A stretch of DNA of 64,000 nt from Tragulus kanchil. Its lineage: Eukaryota; Chordata; Mammalia; Artiodactyla; Tragulidae. The translations under genes and the position numbers were made by a program. The notes beneath the pieces are model-generated. The model was not told the origin of the DNA. It did no database searches and saw nothing but the letters and a program-made list of their open reading frames with translations. Shown in pieces: positions 58,979 through 64,000 of the stretch (its first letter is position 1; every line of letters starts with the position of its first letter). The stretch is from the NCBI GenBank assembly GCA_022376925.1, contig JAIOJX010000025.1, positions 142,497,301 through 142,561,300 of the forward strand, given 5' to 3'.

Positions 58979-59470
58979 AAAATTTCTCCTTTTGCTTAAT
59001 GTCTATTTTACCTCTCAATAGTAGGTACAACTAATTAGTACAACAACAACAACAAACAGTTTCCTTCTGTGTTTTCAACAAAGTGTTAAACAAGATATGG
59101 AGGACATCATCATCATCCTCATATCTTCAAATGAACTTGATTACCTGCAGTCAAATAATAAAATGTTTCAGAGAGAGGATTTTGAAGCCTGTTTGTATAG
59201 CAACCCAATTTCTAAACACTTCTAGCTGTATAACATTGGTTGATCAGTTTAAACTCCTTAATTCTCAGATGTTTAATCTCTACAAACTGGACAAACTTCC
59301 TTACCTAGGGATTATACAATCGAAGCTGGTGTCACATACAAAATCAGTACTTAGCATATCTTTGCTATTATTTTAAATATCAGGCTGGAGATAAAGGATT
59401 ACAAATTACTCCTTTTTGCTAGATTAAAGGTGACTCTGCAGAAACTAATGCATGTAAAGTGCTAGAATCT

Positions 59471-59591
59471 GGAATTTCCCAGGTGGTCCAGCCATTAAGA
59501 CTTCATGGTTCCACTGCAGGGGGCCCAGCTTTGATCCCTGACCAGGGAACTAAAGTCCCATGTAATTCACAGTGTGAATAAATAAATAAAT
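59471..59591 (+). mobile_element. Short CHR-family SINE
   Basis: 'ggaatttcccaggtggtcc', 'ccactgcagggggccc', 'tttgatccctgaccaggga', 'actaaagtcccatgtaatt' and an (AAAT)n tail match the short CHR-type SINE found across cetartiodactyls. Direct repeats 'agtgcta' at 59458-59464 and 59592-59598 are the likely target-site duplication. The duplicate is at 60571-60691. Confidence 0.8.
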
Positions 59592-60570
59592 AGTGCTAAA
59601 AACAAGCATAACAAAATTAAATCACTTGAAAATTAAAGTCCACACATTGTTCTGACAAACCACAAACTGAATTATCATTCAGGGTTGCCAAGCTAAGCTA
59701 AGTAACTGAAACATTTGGATTCTAGGCAGGCAGAGAGCTATACAGTTACACCAGGGAAGTCAGTTCCTAATTATTTGACTATAGTAGAATTTTAAATATT
59801 AAACTAGTTTTAAAAGTAATGTCCTAGAAATGGAATCATCATAGAGGTTTATAATAGGAGAAAACAGAAATAATATTTCAGTGTCTGAAAGGAAGTGGGG
59901 AACATGGATTTCAAAAAAAACTGGAATAGATTAGTAGCAAAGATAACTTGATTGGAATCACAAAATAATCTTTCCTGAGAAGTGAAAGTGAGGCTGCAGT
60001 ACACAAGGGAAAAGAAATAAGAATAAAACATATGACTGCTATACTAGAAGCTGGTCTGAACTTCCATTCATAAGGTTTTCATGTACATAGAAATGTGGCA
60101 ATGGATGTTTTAAAACATGTAAACAATTGGATTGAGATATGTTTGACACTATTTTTCAATTTTTAAAATTATGTTAAAATTGTACATTTGGTAGATAATA
60201 AGGACATCATCATCATCCTCATATCTTCAAATGAACTTGATTACCTGCAGTCAAATAATAAAATGTTTCAGAGAGAGGATTTTGAAGCCTGTTTGTATAG
60301 CAACCCAATTTCTAAACACTTCTAGCTGTATAACATTGGTTGATCAGTTTAAACTCCTTAATTCTCAGATGTTTAATCTCTACAAACTGGACAAACTTCC
60401 TTACCTAGGGATTATACAATCGAAGCTGGTGTCACATACAAAATCAGTACTTAGCATATCTTTGCTATTATTTTAAATATCAGGCTGGAGATAAAGGATT
60501 ACAAATTACTCCTTTTTGCTAGATTAAAGGTGACTCTGCAGAAACTAATGCATGTAAAGTGCTAGAATCT

Positions 60571-60691
60571 GGAATTTCCCAGGTGGTCCAGCCATTAAGA
60601 CTTCATGGTTCCACTGCAGGGGGCCCAGCTTTGATCCCTGACCAGGGAACTAAAGTCCCATGTAATTCACAGTGTGAATAAATAAATAAAT
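60571..60691 (+). mobile_element. Short CHR-family SINE, duplicate
   Basis: Copy of 59471-59591 at an offset of 1100, including its flanking 'agtgcta' repeats. Confidence 0.85.
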
Positions 60692-61261
60692 AGTGCTAAA
60701 AACAAGCATAACAAAATTAAATCACTTGAAAATTAAAGTCCACACATTGTTCTGACAAACCACAAACTGAATTATCATTCAGGGTTGCCAAGCTAAGCTA
60801 AGTAACTGAAACATTTGGATTCTAGGCAGGCAGAGAGCTATACAGTTACACCAGGGAAGTCAGTTCCTAATTATTTGACTATAGTAGAATTTTAAATATT
60901 AAACTAGTTTTAAAAGTAATGTCCTAGAAATGGAATCATCATAGAGGTTTATAATAGGAGAAAACAGAAATAATATTTCAGTGTCTGAAAGGAAGTGGGG
61001 AACATGGATTTCAAAAAAAACTGGAATAGATTAGTAGCAAAGATAACTTGATTGGAATCACAAAATAATCTTTCCTGAGAAGTGAAAGTGAGGCTGCAGT
61101 ACACAAGGGAAAAGAAATAAGAATAAAACATATGACTGCTATACTAGAAGCTGGTCTGAACTTCCATTCATAAGGTTTTCATGTACATAGAAATGTGGCA
61201 ATGGATGTTTTAAAACATGTAAACAATTGGATTGAGATATGTTTGACACTATTTTTCAATT

Positions 61262-63419
61262 TTTAAAAATTATGTTAAAATTGTACATTTGGTAGATAAT
61301 CCAAATCTTATATAAGTGTACCTAACTCAAATAAAAAAGTGATTTAGAGTTCCAGAGTTGAGTTCTAGACTATGTAACTATTGCATATGGAACAAATCTA
61401 CTGCATTTTTGAGATGGAGAAGTTGATAAAGTTCACTTGAAAGAATTTTATTTGGATTAAAATGGGAAAATAGGAAGACTTGTTTCAGCATATCACTGAA
61501 TAAACCTTTTTGTCACTCCATTTGAACAAGAAAATTAAACTGATTATTGGAAATATGATCATGTTTTTAGCAATCCTAGTGGTTAAAATTTTTCAAAGTT
61601 TCTTCAGAATATTGGTATAAATTATACCAAGTACAGCAATTGTGTCAGTTGGATTATTTAGGAAAGAATCATGCAGATAGGACCTTGAGTGATACAGAGT
61701 GACATTGACCAAATTATGAAATTTTTAAATTGTCATTTGCATAATTTATAGATAGGTAAAACATAACTAACAGATAAGAACAGGAATCCAGGCTGATCTA
61801 AGTTTGGAACCCATTTGTATTTACCTTTGAATATTAATACATATGAATTTGCTTAAGGTATCTGAACTTGGAAGACTCAGAGATAGATTATAATCTTATC
61901 TCTGTCAATTTTCAGCTTCATCTTTGAATGAGGTGTTTTCCTTTCTGAGTTGCTATTTTCAGTGAAATAGTCATATGTATTAGTGGAAATATTTATTGAT
62001 AACTCATTACTTGCCAGATTCTATTAAAAATATATTTGGGGTATATGTTCTGTCATTTACATAATATTCTAAAACTCCCACAGGAGAAATGGTGAAATTT
62101 GGAAATTTCCATACCTGGCCCATGAAGGGAATCAGAAAACTGACCAGCAGAGAAATTACACACTCAGGCAGAAAGAAAATGGGAGCTGAGTTCTTAGAAT
62201 TAAAGAACTAAAAACAATAAAAAGAACGAAGGAAACACCATTACAGAATAGATATTGTCCATTTATTTTTACTAGTTTTAATTATTGATGATATAATACA
62301 TCACAATTTACCAATTAATGCTCAGTATTAAATGGGAGCTGGAGTTCCTTAGAATTTAAAAATTATGTTAAAATTGTACATTTGGTAGATAATCCAAATC
62401 TTATATAAGTGTACCTAACTCAAATAAAAAAGTGATTTAGAGTTCCAGAGTTGAGTTCTAGACTATGTAACTATTGCATATGGAACAAATCTACTGCATT
62501 TTTGAGATGGAGAAGTTGATAAAGTTCACTTGAAAGAATTTTATTTGGATTAAAATGGGAAAATAGGAAGACTTGTTTCAGCATATCACTGAATAAACCT
62601 TTTTGTCACTCCATTTGAACAAGAAAATTAAACTGATTATTGGAAATATGATCATGTTTTTAGCAATCCTAGTGGTTAAAATTTTTCAAAGTTTCTTCAG
62701 AATATTGGTATAAATTATACCAAGTACAGCAATTGTGTCAGTTGGATTATTTAGGAAAGAATCATGCAGATAGGACCTTGAGTGATACAGAGTGACATTG
62801 ACCAAATTATGAAATTTTTAAATTGTCATTTGCATAATTTATAGATAGGTAAAACATAACTAACAGATAAGAACAGGAATCCAGGCTGATCTAAGTTTGG
62901 AACCCATTTGTATTTACCTTTGAATATTAATACATATGAATTTGCTTAAGGTATCTGAACTTGGAAGACTCAGAGATAGATTATAATCTTATCTCTGTCA
63001 ATTTTCAGCTTCATCTTTGAATGAGGTGTTTTCCTTTCTGAGTTGCTATTTTCAGTGAAATAGTCATATGTATTAGTGGAAATATTTATTGATAACTCAT
63101 TACTTGCCAGATTCTATTAAAAATATATTTGGGGTATATGTTCTGTCATTTACATAATATTCTAAAACTCCCACAGGAGAAATGGTGAAATTTGGAAATT
63201 TCCATACCTGGCCCATGAAGGGAATCAGAAAACTGACCAGCAGAGAAATTACACACTCAGGCAGAAAGAAAATGGGAGCTGAGTTCTTAGAATTAAAGAA
63301 CTAAAAACAATAAAAAGAACGAAGGAAACACCATTACAGAATAGATATTGTCCATTTATTTTTACTAGTTTTAATTATTGATGATATAATACATCACAAT
63401 TTACCAATTAATGCTCAGT
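61262..63419. repeat. Tandem duplication X (unit 1093 bp)
   Basis: 61262-62326 recurs at 62355-63419. The filler (62327-62354) reads 'aaatgggagctggagttcct', a stuttered version of 'aaaatgggagctgagttctt' found about 150 bases upstream. The content is unique-looking DNA without genes. Confidence 0.92.
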
Positions 63420-63608
63420 CATGTCTGACCTTTTGTGACCCCCATGGACTGTAGCTTGCCAGGCACCTCTGTTCACAGCATTCTCCAGACAAGATTACTA
63501 GAATGGGTTGCCATTCCCTTCTCTAGGGGATCTTTCTGACACAGGAATTGAACCTGGGTATCTTGCATTGCAGGTGGTTTCTTTATCATCTGAGCCACAA
63601 GGGAAGCC
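63413..63608 (-). mobile_element. Bov-tA SINE
   Basis: Inverted: 'gctcagtcatgtctgacc', 'ccccatggactgtagcttgcc', 'ttctccagacaagattac', 'aggaattgaacctgggtatc' and 'tctgagccacaagggaagcc'. BovA part plus tRNA-Glu head; diverged. Confidence 0.88.
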
Positions 63609-63918
63609 AATGTTCCATGGTATAGTGTATAAAGTTAAAGACAGAATATAAGACTCATAAGTTAAACAAAGATATTGTCTTTTAAGAAAAGAGTGGGAAT
63701 TTCAGTTTCTTAAGAGAGAGGATTTTGGCCTTGGAGGTTTGTGAAATCAGAATAATTGAATTCAATAGCGTTTTACCTAAAATGTTATATCACTTATTAA
63801 AAATTTACTTAATTTTTTAATACATAAATAACAGATATAAACATAGTAATATGAAAGTTAATGAATAATAGATTAAAAGGGAAAACATCAATAAATAGTA
63901 TATAATAAGTTACAAAAG
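63609..63918. other. AT-rich spacer
   Basis: AT-rich DNA with no recognised feature. Confidence 0.5.
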
Positions 63919-63919
63919 A

Positions 63920-64000
63920 GGGTTTCCCTGGTGTCCCAGTGGGTAAAGAGTCTGCCTTGCAGTGCAAGGGACACCGGTTCGATCCTGGGCCTAAGAGGAT
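63920..64000 (+). mobile_element. CHR-derived SINE, cut by window end
   Basis: Head 'gggtttccctggtgtccc', 'gtctgccttgcagtgcaagg', B box 'ggttcgatcc'. The wording 'ttgcagtgcaaggg.caccgg' is shared with the tail subfamily at 27767, so it probably belongs there. Its 3' end lies outside the window. Confidence 0.75.

Larger units (their letters stand above)
56943..59319. repeat. Tandem duplication V (unit ~1188 bp)
   Basis: 56943-58129 recurs at 58131-59319. Changes: 'gggggtttctta'/'ggggttgctta', 'aaaaataacag'/'aaaaagaacag', and near the end of the first copy 'gtttttctac' against 'gtttaatctctac'. The unit carries a MIR and an L1M 3' UTR. Confidence 0.92.
59100..61300. repeat. Tandem duplication W (unit ~1100 bp)
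   Basis: 59100-60199 is followed by 60200-61300. One A more in the second copy ('ttttaaaaattatg'). It overlaps duplication V, so 57914-58130 is present three times. The unit holds a CHR-type SINE. Confidence 0.93.

Noticed and set aside
890..63419. A biological array system (macrosatellite, segmental tandem amplification or programmed duplication)
   Set aside because: Each pair has different content, copy number is two (or three where overlaps stack), there is no shared boundary motif, and errors concentrate at joins. This fits assembly overlap far better.

Overview
This window looks like nuclear, non-genic DNA from a ruminant (Cetartiodactyla). It is AT-rich and has no complete gene. The diagnosis rests on repeats: Bov-tA/Bov-A2 SINEs (for example 20854-21070, 36688-36895, 38657-38866, 63413-63608), a BovB (RTE) LINE 3' end (15732-16188), CHR-type tRNA-Glu SINEs, and an artiodactyl-type L1 with a 19-bp target-site duplication. 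Older mammalian relics fill much of the rest: L1M, L2, MIR, MER5A, a Tigger-type MITE, MaLR LTRs and a CR1/L3-like fragment.

The dominant structure is not a gene. From about 890 to 63419 I count 24 successive head-to-tail duplications, each 0.87-1.22 kb (typically about 1.1 kb). Each involves different, unrelated sequence, and the two copies are nearly identical. Junctions fall every 1.8-4.2 kb (second copies start near 1981, 3767, 7627, 10530, 13281, 16752, 19371, 21391, 24530, 26316, 28200, 31985, 34481, 37520, 41044, 43171, 44961, 47196, 49349, 51371, 53977, 58131, 60201 and 62355). Most mismatches sit at the junctions, where one copy ends in a garbled version of what the other copy reads cleanly. 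This is best explained as an assembly made by joining 2-4 kb pieces end to end without merging their roughly 1.1-kb overlaps. Removing one copy of each would shrink the window to about 37 kb (hand count). Offsets were read by eye and may be off by a few bases.

Layout: 0.5-5 kb, an L1 relic interrupted by a MaLR LTR, then a CHR-derived SINE; 6.7-9.4 kb, Tigger MITE, short L1 3' end, MER5A and a MaLR LTR; 12.6-14.4 kb, a CHR-derived SINE and a Bov-A2-like SINE; 15.7-17.3 kb, BovB; 20.8-23 kb, Bov-tA with a (CA)n tail and a CHR SINE; 24.3-29.9 kb, a CR1/L3-like relic and an inverted old L1 carrying a SINE; 30-33 kb, L2, a SINE with clear target-site duplication, and one candidate coding exon on the minus strand; 35.4-39 kb, L1M, Bov-tA and L2; 40.9-50 kb, a 5'-truncated L1 (about 3.4 kb once collapsed) whose ORF2 is frameshifted and made to look longer by the false duplications; 53.7-59 kb, L1-like relics, a SINE with a 15-bp target-site duplication, MIR and L1M; 59.4-64 kb, CHR and Bov-tA SINEs and a SINE cut by the window end.

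The only possible host coding sequence is a 118-bp open segment with good splice signals at 31723-31840 (minus strand), which I could not assign to a family. The L1 reading frames are pseudogenes. No convincing new biological system was found; the most consequential observation is the systematic false duplication.
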